Positions 51,940 to 61,141 of a stretch of DNA of 64,000 bases are shown here, piece by piece (position 1 is the stretch's first letter; each line of letters opens with the position of its first letter). A program made the position numbers and the translations under genes. Under the pieces are notes generated by a model. The model saw only the letters and a list, made by a program, of their open reading frames with translations, was not told where the DNA came from and ran no database searches. The DNA is from REEB506 sp040381035. GTDB lineage: Bacteria > Pseudomonadota > Alphaproteobacteria > Caulobacterales > Aquidulcibacteraceae. The DNA is taken from contig JBEIHY010000009.1 in assembly GCA_040381035.1 (NCBI GenBank), forward strand, positions 1 to 64,000, given 5' to 3'.

Positions 51940-52680
51940 ATGGGCAAGCTTCGTCTGGGCGTAAACATCGATCATGTCGCCACCATCCGCAATGCGCGAG
52001 GCGGCGCCCACCCCGATCCGGTGCGCGCCGCCCGCATGGCGCATGCGGCCGGCGCAGATGGCGTCACCATCCATTTGCGCGAAGATCGCCGCCATATCCG
52101 GGACGGCGACATCGCCGCCATCGCCGCCGCCACGACCCTGCCGATCAACCTGGAAATGGCCTGTACGAACGAAATGTTGGCGATTGCGCTGACCGCCAAG
52201 CCGCACGCCGTGTGCCTGGTGCCGGAGCGGCTCGAGGAGCGCACCACCGAAGGCGGTCTTGATATCGCGCGCCATCACAACCACGTCGCGCCGTTCGTGC
52301 GCCGCCTGAGCGAAACCGGTATCCGCGTCTGCCTGTTTATTGAGCCGGACCCGATCCAGCTTGCTGTCGCCGAAGCCATGGGCGCACCGGTCGTCGAATT
52401 GCACACCGGCGCCTTTTGCGAGGCGGTCGCGGCCGGAAATGACGAACAGGTCGCTTATCATTTCGCACGTCTCCAGAGCGCCGTTGGCGAAGGCGCGCGC
52501 CGCGGTTTGGAGATGCATGCCGGCCACGGCATCACGTTTGAAAGCGTGACGCCCATCGCGACATTGCCGGAGCTTACAGAATTGAACATCGGCCATTTCC
52601 TGATTGGCGAGGCCATTTTCATTGGGCTGGAGGCAGCAATCGTCCGGATGCGGACATTAATGGACCAGGCGCGGGCATGA
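51940..52680 (+). CDS. pdxJ: Pyridoxine 5'-phosphate synthase PdxJ
   Basis: A 246-residue TIM-barrel enzyme that closes the pyridoxine ring from 1-deoxyxylulose 5-phosphate and aminoacetone phosphate. LGVNIDHVATIRNARGG, VTIHLREDRRHI and INLEMACTNEML are the family blocks. Conserved His are in HTGAFCEA and MHAGHGITF. ATG 51940 is four bases after the pyrE stop. The stop overlaps the acpS start (ATGA). Confidence 0.96.
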   Translation: MGKLRLGVNIDHVATIRNARGGAHPDPVRAARMAHAAGADGVTIHLREDRRHIRDGDIAAIAAATTLPINLEMACTNEMLAIALTAKPHAVCLVPERLEERTTEGGLDIARHHNHVAPFVRRLSETGIRVCLFIEPDPIQLAVAEAMGAPVVELHTGAFCEAVAAGNDEQVAYHFARLQSAVGEGARRGLEMHAGHGITFESVTPIATLPELTELNIGHFLIGEAIFIGLEAAIVRMRTLMDQARA

Positions 52681-53078
52681 TCCTCGGCATCGGTTCCGAC
52701 TTGATCGATATCCGCCGCATCGCGGCGACCCTGGCCCGCCATCCGGAGCGCTTCACCGTGCGCGTCTTCACCGAGCTTGAGCGCGCCCGCGCCGCCCGCC
52801 GCCCGTCCGCGGTGGCCGCCCACTACGCCAAGCGCTTTGCTGCAAAAGAGGCCTGCGCCAAGGCGCTCGGCACCGGCATCCGTCGCGGCGTGTTCTGGCG
52901 CGACCTCGGCGTTGTGAATGCGCCCAGCGGCCAGCCGACCATGTGCTTGACCGGCGGTGCGGCTGAGCGCCTCGCGGCCCTGACGCCAGCGGGACGCGTT
53001 GCCCATATCCATCTGTCGCTGACCGATGACATGCCCTGGGCGCAAGCTCTTGTGGTGATCGAGGCGCGTCGGCTATGA
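52677..53078 (+). CDS. acpS: Holo-[acyl-carrier-protein] synthase AcpS
   Basis: A 133-residue phosphopantetheinyl transferase that activates acyl carrier protein. The metal-binding Asp8 is in GIGSDLIDI and the Glu in RFAAKEACAKALG; HIHLSLTDD is the third block. Full length. It overlaps both pdxJ and lepB by ATGA. Confidence 0.96.
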   Translation: MILGIGSDLIDIRRIAATLARHPERFTVRVFTELERARAARRPSAVAAHYAKRFAAKEACAKALGTGIRRGVFWRDLGVVNAPSGQPTMCLTGGAAERLAALTPAGRVAHIHLSLTDDMPWAQALVVIEARRL

Positions 53079-53845
53079 GCCCTCGCCCGATCGCGCCGCC
53101 GGCCAGCCCCAGCGCCATTCTGGCGCAAAACGCGCGCACAATCCTTTATGCACTGGCGGTGGCGGTCGTGTTTCGCATCCTGGTGGCGCAGCCATTCCGC
53201 ATTCCTTCCGAATCGATGCAGCCGACTTTGCTGCCGGGCGATTTTATCGTCATCAGCAAATGGGACTATGGCTACAGCCGGGCTTCGCTGGCGCCGTTTG
53301 AGTTTTTGGCGGGCCGCGGTCAAGTCCTGTCGCGAACGCCCAAGCGCGGCGACGTGATTGTTTTTCGCGGGCCGCCGGACGAGCCGGGCAAGCCCCAGAT
53401 TGATCTCGTCAAGCGTCTGATCGGCTTGCCCGGCGATCGGGTCGAGATGCGCAATGGGGCGCTTTATCTCAACGACAAGCCGGTTGCGCGCGAACCGCAG
53501 GGCGAGCGGGCGATCATCAATACGAAAGGAAAGGTCGAAACCTTCCGCACCTTCCGCGAGACGCTCGACACAGGCGTCAGTTATCTGACGTTCGATCGTC
53601 GCGCGGACTGGTTCTATGATGACACGCCAGCCTTCACAGTGCCGGCCGGTCACTACTTTTTCATGGGCGATGATCGTGACGTTTCCCAAGACAGCCGCAC
53701 GCCGGAATTGGGCTTTGTGCGGCAAGATCAGCTGATCGGTAAAGTGCGCATGGTGTTGGCGTCGCTCGGCCACGGCGGCGGCGCTGCGCCTTGGACCTGG
53801 GCGCGCGGCTGGCGCGGCGAACGCTTCTTGAAGAGCGTTGAATGA
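53075..53845 (+). CDS. lepB: Signal peptidase I LepB
   Basis: A 256-residue membrane serine protease that cleaves signal peptides of exported proteins. One N-terminal transmembrane helix (about residues 22-38) is followed by the catalytic Ser47 in PSESMQPTLLPGD, the Lys113 dyad partner in LVKRLIGLPGD, and the box FMGDDRDVSQDSRT. The Asp in GDDRD replaces the common Asn of GDNRD. It overlaps acpS and rnc. Confidence 0.94.
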   Translation: MSPRPIAPPASPSAILAQNARTILYALAVAVVFRILVAQPFRIPSESMQPTLLPGDFIVISKWDYGYSRASLAPFEFLAGRGQVLSRTPKRGDVIVFRGPPDEPGKPQIDLVKRLIGLPGDRVEMRNGALYLNDKPVAREPQGERAIINTKGKVETFRTFRETLDTGVSYLTFDRRADWFYDDTPAFTVPAGHYFFMGDDRDVSQDSRTPELGFVRQDQLIGKVRMVLASLGHGGGAAPWTWARGWRGERFLKSVE

Positions 53846-54525
53846 GTGGGGCATTGGAATCCGTGCTGGGCTGGCGCTTCGCCAAACCCCTGTTGCTCAC
53901 CGAAGCGCTGACCCATTCCAGCGCAGCAGAAGGTCGCCGACACGCCGCACCCGATAATGAGCGCCTGGAGTTTTTGGGCGACCGGGTGCTGGGGCTGCTG
54001 CTGGCGGAGCGGCTGTATCAACTTTATCCAACGGCGCCGGAAAGCGCTTTGGCGCTGCGGCTTAACAGTCTGGTCAATCGACAGGCCTGCGCGCGCGCCG
54101 CAAGACGCGCCGAGATTGGTTTGCATCTTGTTTTGTCACGCGCCGAAGAGCAAGCTGGCGGGCGCGACAAGGATACGATCCTGGCGGATGCCTGCGAGGC
54201 GCTGATCGCTGCGCTTTATCTGGATGGCGGCTTGAGCGCGGCGCGCGGCTTTGTCGATCGCTTCTGGCAAGCCGAGCTTGACGCCCAAGCCGAGCAACCC
54301 TTGCGCGACGCAAAAACGGCGTTGCAAGAATGGGCCGCTGCGCGCGGGCGCGGTGTGCCGGTTTATGTCGTGCTTGGACGCGAGGGGCCAGATCATGCGC
54401 CGGTCTTTTGTGTGGATGTGAGTATCGGCCCTGAACATCACGCCAGCGGTGAAGGCCGCTCCAAGCGTGATGCCGAGCGCGCCGCCGCGCACGCTCTCCT
54501 TGATTTTTTGGGAGTAAGCCTGTGA
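53842..54525 (+). CDS. rnc: Ribonuclease III
   Basis: A 227-residue double-strand RNA endonuclease for rRNA and mRNA processing. The signature NERLEFLGDRVLGL with metal Glu/Asp residues and DACEALIAALYLDGG are present, followed by a C-terminal dsRNA-binding domain (from about residue 155, ending ERAAAHALLDFLG). The era start overlaps its stop. Confidence 0.96.
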   Translation: MSGALESVLGWRFAKPLLLTEALTHSSAAEGRRHAAPDNERLEFLGDRVLGLLLAERLYQLYPTAPESALALRLNSLVNRQACARAARRAEIGLHLVLSRAEEQAGGRDKDTILADACEALIAALYLDGGLSAARGFVDRFWQAELDAQAEQPLRDAKTALQEWAAARGRGVPVYVVLGREGPDHAPVFCVDVSIGPEHHASGEGRSKRDAERAAAHALLDFLGVSL

Positions 54526-55472
54526 CGGCGACATCAGAACAATCGACCGTCATTGCCGCGATCATCGGCGCGCCGAATGCGGGCAAGTCGACGCTTGTCA
54601 ACAAGATCGTTGGCCAAAAAGTGGCGATCGTAACGCCGAAAGTTCAGACGACGCGGTTCCCCTTGCGCGGCGTTGCGATGCGCGGGGCCGTGCAGATCGT
54701 TTTGATCGATACGCCGGGCGTGTTTGCGCCGCGCCGGCGGCTGGATCGCGCGATGGTGCGCGCGGCTTGGACGAGCGCAGACGACGCCGACGCCTTGGTG
54801 CACCTGGTCGATGCAGCCGCGGCGGCGCGCTTGAGCGCGGGACAAGCCAGCGGCGCTGATCATAAGGCGGGCGAAGATGTTGAAGCGATTATCGCGTCGC
54901 TGAAGGCGAACAAACGCAGCGATGCGCTGCTGGCGCTCAACAAGGTCGACGCCATGCCGCGCGAGGCGCTGTTGGCGCTGACGCAACGCTTTCACGCCGA
55001 GGGCTGCTATGGGGAGATTTTCATGATCTCGGCGCAGACCGGCAGCGGCTTGGAGGATCTTGTTGCGGCGCTGGCGAAAGCCGCCAAGCCCGGCCCGTGG
55101 CTCTATCCTGAAGACCAGGCTGCTGATGCGCCTGCACGCCTGATCGCGGCGGAGGTGACGCGCGAGAAGCTTATGCTGCGGCTGCATGATGAGATTCCGT
55201 ATGACGCCGCAGTGGAGACGACCGATTGGCAGGAGCGGCGCGACGGTTCGGTGCGCATCGAGCAAACGATCTTCGTTGCCCGTGACGGCCAGCGCAAAAT
55301 CGCCATCGGCGAAGGCGGGCGCGCGATCAAGATGATCGGCGAGCAGGCGCGCAAGGAATTGGAGGGCGCGTTTGAACGCAAGGTGCATCTCTTCCTGCAT
55401 GTGAAAGTCCGCGAAGGCTGGGCCGATGAGCGCGCGAACTATGCCGCCTGGGGCCTTGATTATGAAGCCTAA
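54522..55472 (+). CDS. era: GTPase Era
   Basis: A 316-residue ribosome-assembly GTPase. G1 is GAPNAGKST (residues 16-24), G3 is LIDTPG and G4 is NKVD. The C-terminal KH domain contains IAIGEGGRAIKMIGEQARKE, which binds the 16S rRNA 3' end. GTG 54522 overlaps the rnc stop (GTGA). A small insertion (AAARLSAGQASGADHKAGED) sits between G3 and G4 and looks lineage-specific. Confidence 0.95.
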   Translation: MTATSEQSTVIAAIIGAPNAGKSTLVNKIVGQKVAIVTPKVQTTRFPLRGVAMRGAVQIVLIDTPGVFAPRRRLDRAMVRAAWTSADDADALVHLVDAAAAARLSAGQASGADHKAGEDVEAIIASLKANKRSDALLALNKVDAMPREALLALTQRFHAEGCYGEIFMISAQTGSGLEDLVAALAKAAKPGPWLYPEDQAADAPARLIAAEVTREKLMLRLHDEIPYDAAVETTDWQERRDGSVRIEQTIFVARDGQRKIAIGEGGRAIKMIGEQARKELEGAFERKVHLFLHVKVREGWADERANYAAWGLDYEA

Positions 55473-55475
55473 GCG

Positions 55476-56216
55476 ATGAGCACGGCGTGGAGCGCAGAAG
55501 GGGTCGTGCTCAGCGTGCGCCGCCACGGCGAGGTCGGCGCGGTGGTGGAATTGTTCACCGCCGGGCTGGGCCGGGTTGGCGGCTATGTCCATGGCGGCGG
55601 GGCGCGCAAAATGGCGGCCGTGCTGCAAGCGGGCAATCTGGTGCGCGTGGATTGGAAGGCGCGATTGTCAGATCAGCTGGGCCATTTTCGTCCGATCGAG
55701 TTGGTCGAGCCGCACGCCGCGCGCTTGCTGCACGATCCGGCGGCGTTGGCGGGGTTGAGTTCGGCGGCGGCGCTCATTCGCAAATCAACCGCGGAGCGCC
55801 AGCCCTATGCGGGCTTATATGAGGCGCTCAGCGTTTTGATTGACGCTTTGGCGGAGCCCGATCTGATCGGGCCGGTCTATACACGGTTTGAGCTGGGGCT
55901 GCTTGCCGCTTTGGGTTTCGGGCTCGATTTCAGCGTCTGCGCGGTTACTGGCGTGCGCGAGGATCTGGCCTTTGTTAGCCCGCGTAGCGGCCGCGCGGCG
56001 AGCCGGCAAGCCGGTGCGCCGTATGCGGACAAACTCATGCGGTTGCCGCCGTATCTGGTCACCGCCGCCGACGCCATCGCGCCCGGCGATGTGGCCGACG
56101 CCTTCGCTATCGCTGGTTTCTTTTTGGAGCGGCGGGTGTTTGATCCGATGGGCGAAGGGCTGCCCGATCAACGCCGCCGCTTGATTGAAGTCTTGGGGCA
56201 TGCGGGGCGGCTGTAA
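55476..56216 (+). CDS. recO: DNA repair protein RecO
   Basis: A 246-residue recombination mediator of the RecFOR pathway that helps load RecA onto SSB-coated DNA. The OB-fold N-terminus MSTAWSAEGVVLSVRRHGEV, GYVHGGGARK and the helical C-terminal part fit RecO. The four-Cys zinc motif seen in some RecOs is missing; only one Cys (FSVCAVTG) remains. Its TAA overlaps the next ATG (TAATG). Confidence 0.93.
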   Translation: MSTAWSAEGVVLSVRRHGEVGAVVELFTAGLGRVGGYVHGGGARKMAAVLQAGNLVRVDWKARLSDQLGHFRPIELVEPHAARLLHDPAALAGLSSAAALIRKSTAERQPYAGLYEALSVLIDALAEPDLIGPVYTRFELGLLAALGFGLDFSVCAVTGVREDLAFVSPRSGRAASRQAGAPYADKLMRLPPYLVTAADAIAPGDVADAFAIAGFFLERRVFDPMGEGLPDQRRRLIEVLGHAGRL

Positions 56217-57119
56217 TGTGGAATGATCAGGGATCGCCTGAAACTTTCACCCGCTTCACGACTATTCGCCGGCGGTTGGAGGCGCTGGAGTTCGAGACGC
56301 CACTTAAGCAATTCACGTTTGAGTTCGTGCTGTTCGGTTTCAAGCAAGGCTGGGCTTGCCTGTTTGGCGGTCGTTTGCTCGCCCTGATCCTGGCGCCGCA
56401 TCAGCTTTATCCCAAGGACGCCGCACTGGCGCGTTACGATTTTCTGTTTCTTGCAGCGCTCGCGATTCAGGCGGCGTTGTTGGCATTGCGTCTGGAAACT
56501 TGGCGTGAAGCCAAGGTGATCTTGATGTTTCACATGGCCGGCACTGCCATGAAGGTGTTTAAGACCCGGACGGGCTCTTGGATCTATCCGGAGCCGGCTG
56601 TGTTTCGGATCGCCGATGTGCCGTTGTTGTCCGGCTTCATGTACGCGGCGGTCGGCAGCTATATCGCGCGCGTGACGCGCATCTTCGATACGCGGTATTC
56701 GGACTATCCGTCGATCTGGGCGACGATCGCCTTGGCGATCGCGATCTATGTGAACTTCTTTGCCCATCACTTCGTCATGGACATTCCGATCGCGCTGCTT
56801 GCCGCGACGTTGATTTTTCTGGCGCACGCGGGTGTATTTCACCCCGCATCGCAAGCCACGCCGGATGCCGCTTCTGGTCGGCTCCCTTCTGGTCGCTTTG
56901 TTTATCTGGTTGGCCGACAACATCGCGACATTTGCCCGCGCCTGGGCCTATCCGCACCAGAGCCAGAACTGGACGCCAGTCAAAGTGGCCAAGCTTGGGG
57001 CCTGGTATCTGTTGATGATCATCAGCTTTGTGCTCGTCAGCCTCGTGCATCGGCCGAAGCCGCCCGACCAGCCCGACGCTGGCCCCATCGGTCCGACTCA
57101 GCCACAAGGCTCATCGTAA
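56216..57119 (+). pseudogene. DUF817 membrane protein gene with a +1 frameshift
   Basis: A DUF817-type multi-pass membrane protein of unknown function is encoded in two frames. Frame A (from ATG 56216) covers about 200 residues, including FTFEFVLFGFKQGWACLFGG, GSWIYPEP and YVNFFAHHF. Frame B completes the family end: PHRKPRRMPLLVGSLLVAL, WLADNIATF and KLGAWYLLMIISFVL, stopping at 57119. The two join in frame if one T is removed from the T5 run at 56814-56818. This could be a real inactivating slip, a programmed frameshift, or a sequencing error. The gene otherwise looks healthy. It overlaps recO by one base. Confidence 0.8.
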
Positions 57120-57131
57120 AGGAACGCCAGA

Positions 57132-59366
57132 ATGGCCGATGATATGTTTTCGAGTTCCCCCGAATCGGGGCGAATCATTGAAGAACCGCTCGCGGATGCG
57201 CTGTCGCAGCGCTACCTAGCCTATGCGCTGTCGACCATCACAGCGCGCGCGCTGCCGGATGTGCGCGATGGCATGAAGCCGGTGCATCGTCGCATTCTGT
57301 ACGCCATGCGGCGGATGAATTTGGATCCCGGCAGCCCGTTCCGCAAGAGCGCCAAGGTTGTCGGCGAGGTGATGGGCAATTATCACCCCCACGGCGACAC
57401 CGCGATCTACGACGCGATGGTGCGCCTGGCGCAGGATTTTTCGGTCCGTTATCCGCTGGTCGATGGACAGGGCAATTTCGGCAATGTCGATGGCGACAAC
57501 CCCGCGGCCATGCGCTACACTGAAAGCCGGCTGACGCGGGCCGCGGAATTGCTGCTCGTTGGCATCGACGAAGACGCGGTGGATTATCGCGCCACATATG
57601 ACGGTCTGGACAAAGAGCCGGTGGTGCTGCCGGCGGGCTTTCCCAATCTGCTCGCCAATGGCGCGGCCGGCATTGCGGTCGGCATGGCGACGTCGATCCC
57701 GCCGCACAATGTCGCCGAACTGATCGACGCCGCCCAACTTCTGATCGACAAGCCCGACGCCACGATTGACGACATCCTGGCGCATGTTCCGGGGCCAGAC
57801 TTTCCGACCGGGGGGCTTTTGGTTGAACCGCGCGAGGCGATCCGTGAAGCCTATCTCACGGGCCGCGGCGGCTTTCGCATTCGCGCCCGCTGGGAAGTCG
57901 AGGAACTGACGCGCGGCCAGTGGCGGATTATCGTCACCGAAATCCCCTATCAGGTGCAGAAGAACAAGCTGATCGCAGAGCTTGCGGATCTGATCGAAAG
58001 CAAAAAAGCGCCACTGCTCGGCGATGTGCGCGACGAGAGCGCTGAAACCTGCCGCCTCGTGCTGGAGCCGAAGACCCGCACGGTGGAGCCCGCCGTCCTG
58101 ATGGAAAGCCTGTTTCGGCTTTCGGAACTGGAAAACCGCTTCCCCCTTAATCTCAATGTTCTGGACGCGACCGGCGCGCCACGGGTGATGAGCCTGAAGG
58201 ATGCGCTGCAGGCTTGGTTGGAGCATCAACGTATCGTTCTGCAACGGCGCAGCGCCTTTCGCCTCACCAAGATCGCCGAGCGTTTGGAAACCCTCGCTGC
58301 GCTATTGATCGCGTTCCTTAATCTCGATGAAGTGATCCGAATCATTCGCACCGAGGACGAGCCCAAGCCCGTTCTCGTCCAGCGTTTCACGATCAGCGAA
58401 GTGCAGGCCGAGGCGATACTCAACACGCGCTTGCGCCAGCTGCGAAAGCTCGAAGAGATGGAAATCAAGCGCGAGGACGCCGCGCTGAAAAAGGAGCAGG
58501 CAGGGTTAACTGCGCTGCTGGCGAGCCCGGCAAAGCAGTGGGCGAAAATCAGCGAAACACTGGCCAATGTGAAAGAGCAATTCGGCCCGGCCAATCCGTG
58601 GGGCAAGCGCCGCTCGACGCTGACGCTGGCGCCCGAGATCGCCGAGATGACGGTCGATGCGTTCGTGGTGCGCGAGCCGATCACGGTGGTGTTGTCGCAA
58701 AAAGGCTGGATCCGCGCGCTGAAAGGGCATGTGGAGGACCTGGCCACGGTGAAGTTCCGCGACGGCGATGAACTGGCCTTCGCGGTGGCCTGCGAGACGA
58801 CCGACAAGATCATCGCCTTTGCCTCTGATGGCCGCGCCTTTACGCTGAGCGGCGACAAGCTGCCCGGTGGGCGGGGCCTGGGCGAGCCGATCCGGCTGAT
58901 GATCGAACTCGCCGAAGAGACCGAAATCATCGCGATGTTCCCGCATGATCCGAACGCGAGACGACTGCTCGCCAGCGCAGACGGCTATGGCTTCATCGTG
59001 CCGGAAGTGGAGCTGATCGCGGCCAAAAAGGCCGGCAAGCAGGTGCTGAATGGTCAGGCGCTGGTGTGTGAGCCGGCCGCCGGCGACCGCATCGCCGTGA
59101 TCGGCGACAATCGTAAGCTGCTGATCTTTTCCGCCGACGAGCTGCCGGAAATGCCGCGCGGCAAAGGCGTCAAGCTGCAAAGCTACCAGAAGGGCGGCTT
59201 GGCGGATGCGATCATGTTCGACGCCAAGGAGGGACTGGCCTGGATCGACGGGGCCGGGCGCACGCGCGCCGTGGCGGAGTGGAAAGACTATCTCGCCAAG
59301 CGAGCGGGCGCCGGCTTTGTCGCGCCCAAGGGCTTTTCGCGCAATGGCAAGTTCCGGGGCGGATGA
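57132..59366 (+). CDS. parC: DNA topoisomerase IV subunit A (ParC)
   Basis: A 744-residue type II topoisomerase subunit that decatenates daughter chromosomes. The active-site Tyr129 is in AMRYTESRL, within a typical HPHGDTAIYDAMVRL region (Thr90 at the E. coli ParC Ser80 position). The GyrA box is missing and the C-terminal domain is short, with LPEMPRGKGVKLQSYQKGG, so ParC rather than GyrA. ATG 57132 begins 12 bases after the DUF817 end. It lies about 28 kb from gyrA. Confidence 0.95.
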   Translation: MADDMFSSSPESGRIIEEPLADALSQRYLAYALSTITARALPDVRDGMKPVHRRILYAMRRMNLDPGSPFRKSAKVVGEVMGNYHPHGDTAIYDAMVRLAQDFSVRYPLVDGQGNFGNVDGDNPAAMRYTESRLTRAAELLLVGIDEDAVDYRATYDGLDKEPVVLPAGFPNLLANGAAGIAVGMATSIPPHNVAELIDAAQLLIDKPDATIDDILAHVPGPDFPTGGLLVEPREAIREAYLTGRGGFRIRARWEVEELTRGQWRIIVTEIPYQVQKNKLIAELADLIESKKAPLLGDVRDESAETCRLVLEPKTRTVEPAVLMESLFRLSELENRFPLNLNVLDATGAPRVMSLKDALQAWLEHQRIVLQRRSAFRLTKIAERLETLAALLIAFLNLDEVIRIIRTEDEPKPVLVQRFTISEVQAEAILNTRLRQLRKLEEMEIKREDAALKKEQAGLTALLASPAKQWAKISETLANVKEQFGPANPWGKRRSTLTLAPEIAEMTVDAFVVREPITVVLSQKGWIRALKGHVEDLATVKFRDGDELAFAVACETTDKIIAFASDGRAFTLSGDKLPGGRGLGEPIRLMIELAEETEIIAMFPHDPNARRLLASADGYGFIVPEVELIAAKKAGKQVLNGQALVCEPAAGDRIAVIGDNRKLLIFSADELPEMPRGKGVKLQSYQKGGLADAIMFDAKEGLAWIDGAGRTRAVAEWKDYLAKRAGAGFVAPKGFSRNGKFRGG

Positions 59367-59444
59367 GGTTTTTCGGTGCGCGCGGCCGCAGGGTGGGTTA
59401 TGAAGGCGGGGATGCCCTGTGGGGCGCATGGTCGGGAGAGGCGC

Positions 59445-60011
59445 ATGACGACGGTTTTGGTTATTCTGGGTCTGATCGTGGTGACCCTTTTGGTCCTGGT
59501 CGGGATCTATAACCGGCTCATTGCGTTGCGCCAAAACACCAATCAGGCGTTTGCCGATATCGATGTTCAGATGAAGCAGCGCCACGATTTGATCCCCAAT
59601 CTGGTTGAGACGGTGAAGGGCTACGCCGCCCACGAAAAAGAAACCCTCGACGCGGTGATCAAGGCGCGCAACCAGGCGATGGCGGCGGGATCGGGCACGC
59701 AAGGTCAGGCGCAGGCTGAAGGCATGCTGGGCGCTGCACTCGGCAAACTGATCGCCGTGGCGGAAGCCTATCCAGACCTGAAGGCCAATACGAACTTCCA
59801 GCAGCTGATGAGCGAGCTGAGCGACGTGGAAAACAAGATCGCCGCTTCGCGCCGGTTCCTCAACAATGCCGTTGGCGAATACAACACGGCCATTGAGCAA
59901 TTCCCCGCTGTGCTGTTTGCGCCCCTGATGGGCTTTGGCAAGAAGACTTTCTATGATGTCGGCGAGGAAGCGCGCGTCACGCTCGATCAAGCGCCGAATG
60001 TGAAATTCTAA
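59445..60011 (+). CDS. lemA: LemA-family protein
   Basis: A 188-residue membrane-anchored coiled protein of the LemA family. One N-terminal helix (VLVILGLIVVTLLVLVGIYN) is followed by IDVQMKQRHDLIPNLVETVKG, the family hallmark, and a long four-helix bundle. LemA proteins are almost always near an HtpX-like protease and may present it with partners. ATG 59445 follows GGGAGAGG at 59434-59441. The M48 gene begins 6 bases later, confirming the usual pair. Confidence 0.92.
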   Translation: MTTVLVILGLIVVTLLVLVGIYNRLIALRQNTNQAFADIDVQMKQRHDLIPNLVETVKGYAAHEKETLDAVIKARNQAMAAGSGTQGQAQAEGMLGAALGKLIAVAEAYPDLKANTNFQQLMSELSDVENKIAASRRFLNNAVGEYNTAIEQFPAVLFAPLMGFGKKTFYDVGEEARVTLDQAPNVKF

Positions 60012-60017
60012 GCCGCC

Positions 60018-61040
60018 ATGGGCGCGGCGTTCGGCCTTCAGACGCATATTTGGAACAACAATTTCAAGTCGGTGGCGCTGCTGGCCGGCTTTCCCCTGTT
60101 GTTGCTATTGCTGATGTATGGATTGTTCCTGCTGGCTGTGGGCTTGGGCGGCGATTGGAGCGGCGGCGCGGAGCAGCCATTCTTGATTGCCGCTTCATTG
60201 ATGCTGCACGCTTGGCCGTTCGCTTTGATCGGCGCCGGGGTTTGGTTTGTCATCGCCTATTTTGGCTATCAGGCGATGATTGACGCCGCCACCGGTGCAC
60301 GTGCGCTGACCCGCCAGGACGCGCCAGAACCGTACAATCTCCTTGAAAATCTCTGCATCTCTCGCGGCATTGCGATGCCGAGCCTCAGGGTGATTGAAAC
60401 CGATGCGCTCAACGCCTTCGCGACCGGCCTGCATCCGGGACAATACTCCATCACGCTGACCCGTGGATTGATTTCCGCACTCGACCGCCAAGAACTGGAG
60501 GCCGTGATCGCCCACGAGCTCACTCACATCCAAAATCGCGATGTGCGGCTTTTGGTGATCGCGGTGATTTTTGTCGGCATCTTTTCGTTCGTGTTCGAGC
60601 TGCTTTTTCGCGGCGTCAATCAGGGCGGGTTTCGGTTTCCCTCCAGTTCGCGATCCAGCTCCCGCAGCAGCGAAGGCGGCGGCGGCGGCGCGGCGATCGC
60701 CATTATTGGCGGGCTTGTCTGCATTGCTTTGGCCTATGCGCTGGCGATCGTGATCCGTTTCAGCCTGTCACGGCGGCGTGAGTATCTGGCTGACGCCGGC
60801 GCGGTGGAGCTGACCAAAGACCCCGACGCCTTGATCCGGGCGCTGCGCAAAATTTCCGGCCACGCCGAAGTGGAAAGCGCGCCCAGCGAAGTGCGTGAAA
60901 TGTTCATCGAAAATCCCCATGCCGGCTTTGGCGACATGTTTGCCACCCATCCCGCGATCGACAAACGAATCGCGGCGCTGGTCGCCTATGCCGGCGGGCG
61001 TGATGCGGGCGTTGTGAAACGCAAATCGCCATGGGGTTAG
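60018..61040 (+). CDS. M48-family membrane zinc metalloprotease (HtpX-like)
   Basis: A 340-residue inner-membrane protease. The zinc motif HELTH (His166, Glu167, His170) is intact, followed by QNRDVRLL. The third ligand is the Glu of REYLADAGAVEL. Four hydrophobic segments are visible (two before, two after the motif). A Ser/Gly-rich cytoplasmic insertion (SSSRSSSRSSEGGGGG) lies between them. It probably degrades misfolded membrane proteins. A palindromic repeat begins at its stop codon. Confidence 0.9.
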   Translation: MGAAFGLQTHIWNNNFKSVALLAGFPLLLLLLMYGLFLLAVGLGGDWSGGAEQPFLIAASLMLHAWPFALIGAGVWFVIAYFGYQAMIDAATGARALTRQDAPEPYNLLENLCISRGIAMPSLRVIETDALNAFATGLHPGQYSITLTRGLISALDRQELEAVIAHELTHIQNRDVRLLVIAVIFVGIFSFVFELLFRGVNQGGFRFPSSSRSSSRSSEGGGGGAAIAIIGGLVCIALAYALAIVIRFSLSRRREYLADAGAVELTKDPDALIRALRKISGHAEVESAPSEVREMFIENPHAGFGDMFATHPAIDKRIAALVAYAGGRDAGVVKRKSPWG

Positions 61041-61090
61041 ACCGCATTCAGGAAACGTGCGTGCGGTTTTGCGTCCGCATGCGGTCTAAA
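61038..61090. repeat. Palindromic element: 11-bp perfect inverted repeat with inner hairpin
   Basis: TTAGACCGCAT (61038-61048) is exactly complementary to ATGCGGTCTAA (61080-61090). The 31 bases between contain a second potential stem (GCGTGCGG with CCGCATGC around a TTTTGCGT loop). The outer arm starts at the M48 stop codon. It may terminate transcription, but the size and double structure also resemble a dispersed palindromic repeat. Confidence 0.7.
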
Positions 61091-61141
61091 TGGGAAATGC
61101 TCTGAAGCCTCGTGGAGATTGCACGTGGCGTTAGGGACGCG

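Noticed and set aside
58506..60047. 513-codon minus-strand frame opposite parC and lemA
   Set aside because: It covers both strongly conserved genes, and its peptide is His/Arg/Gln-rich with no recognisable domain.
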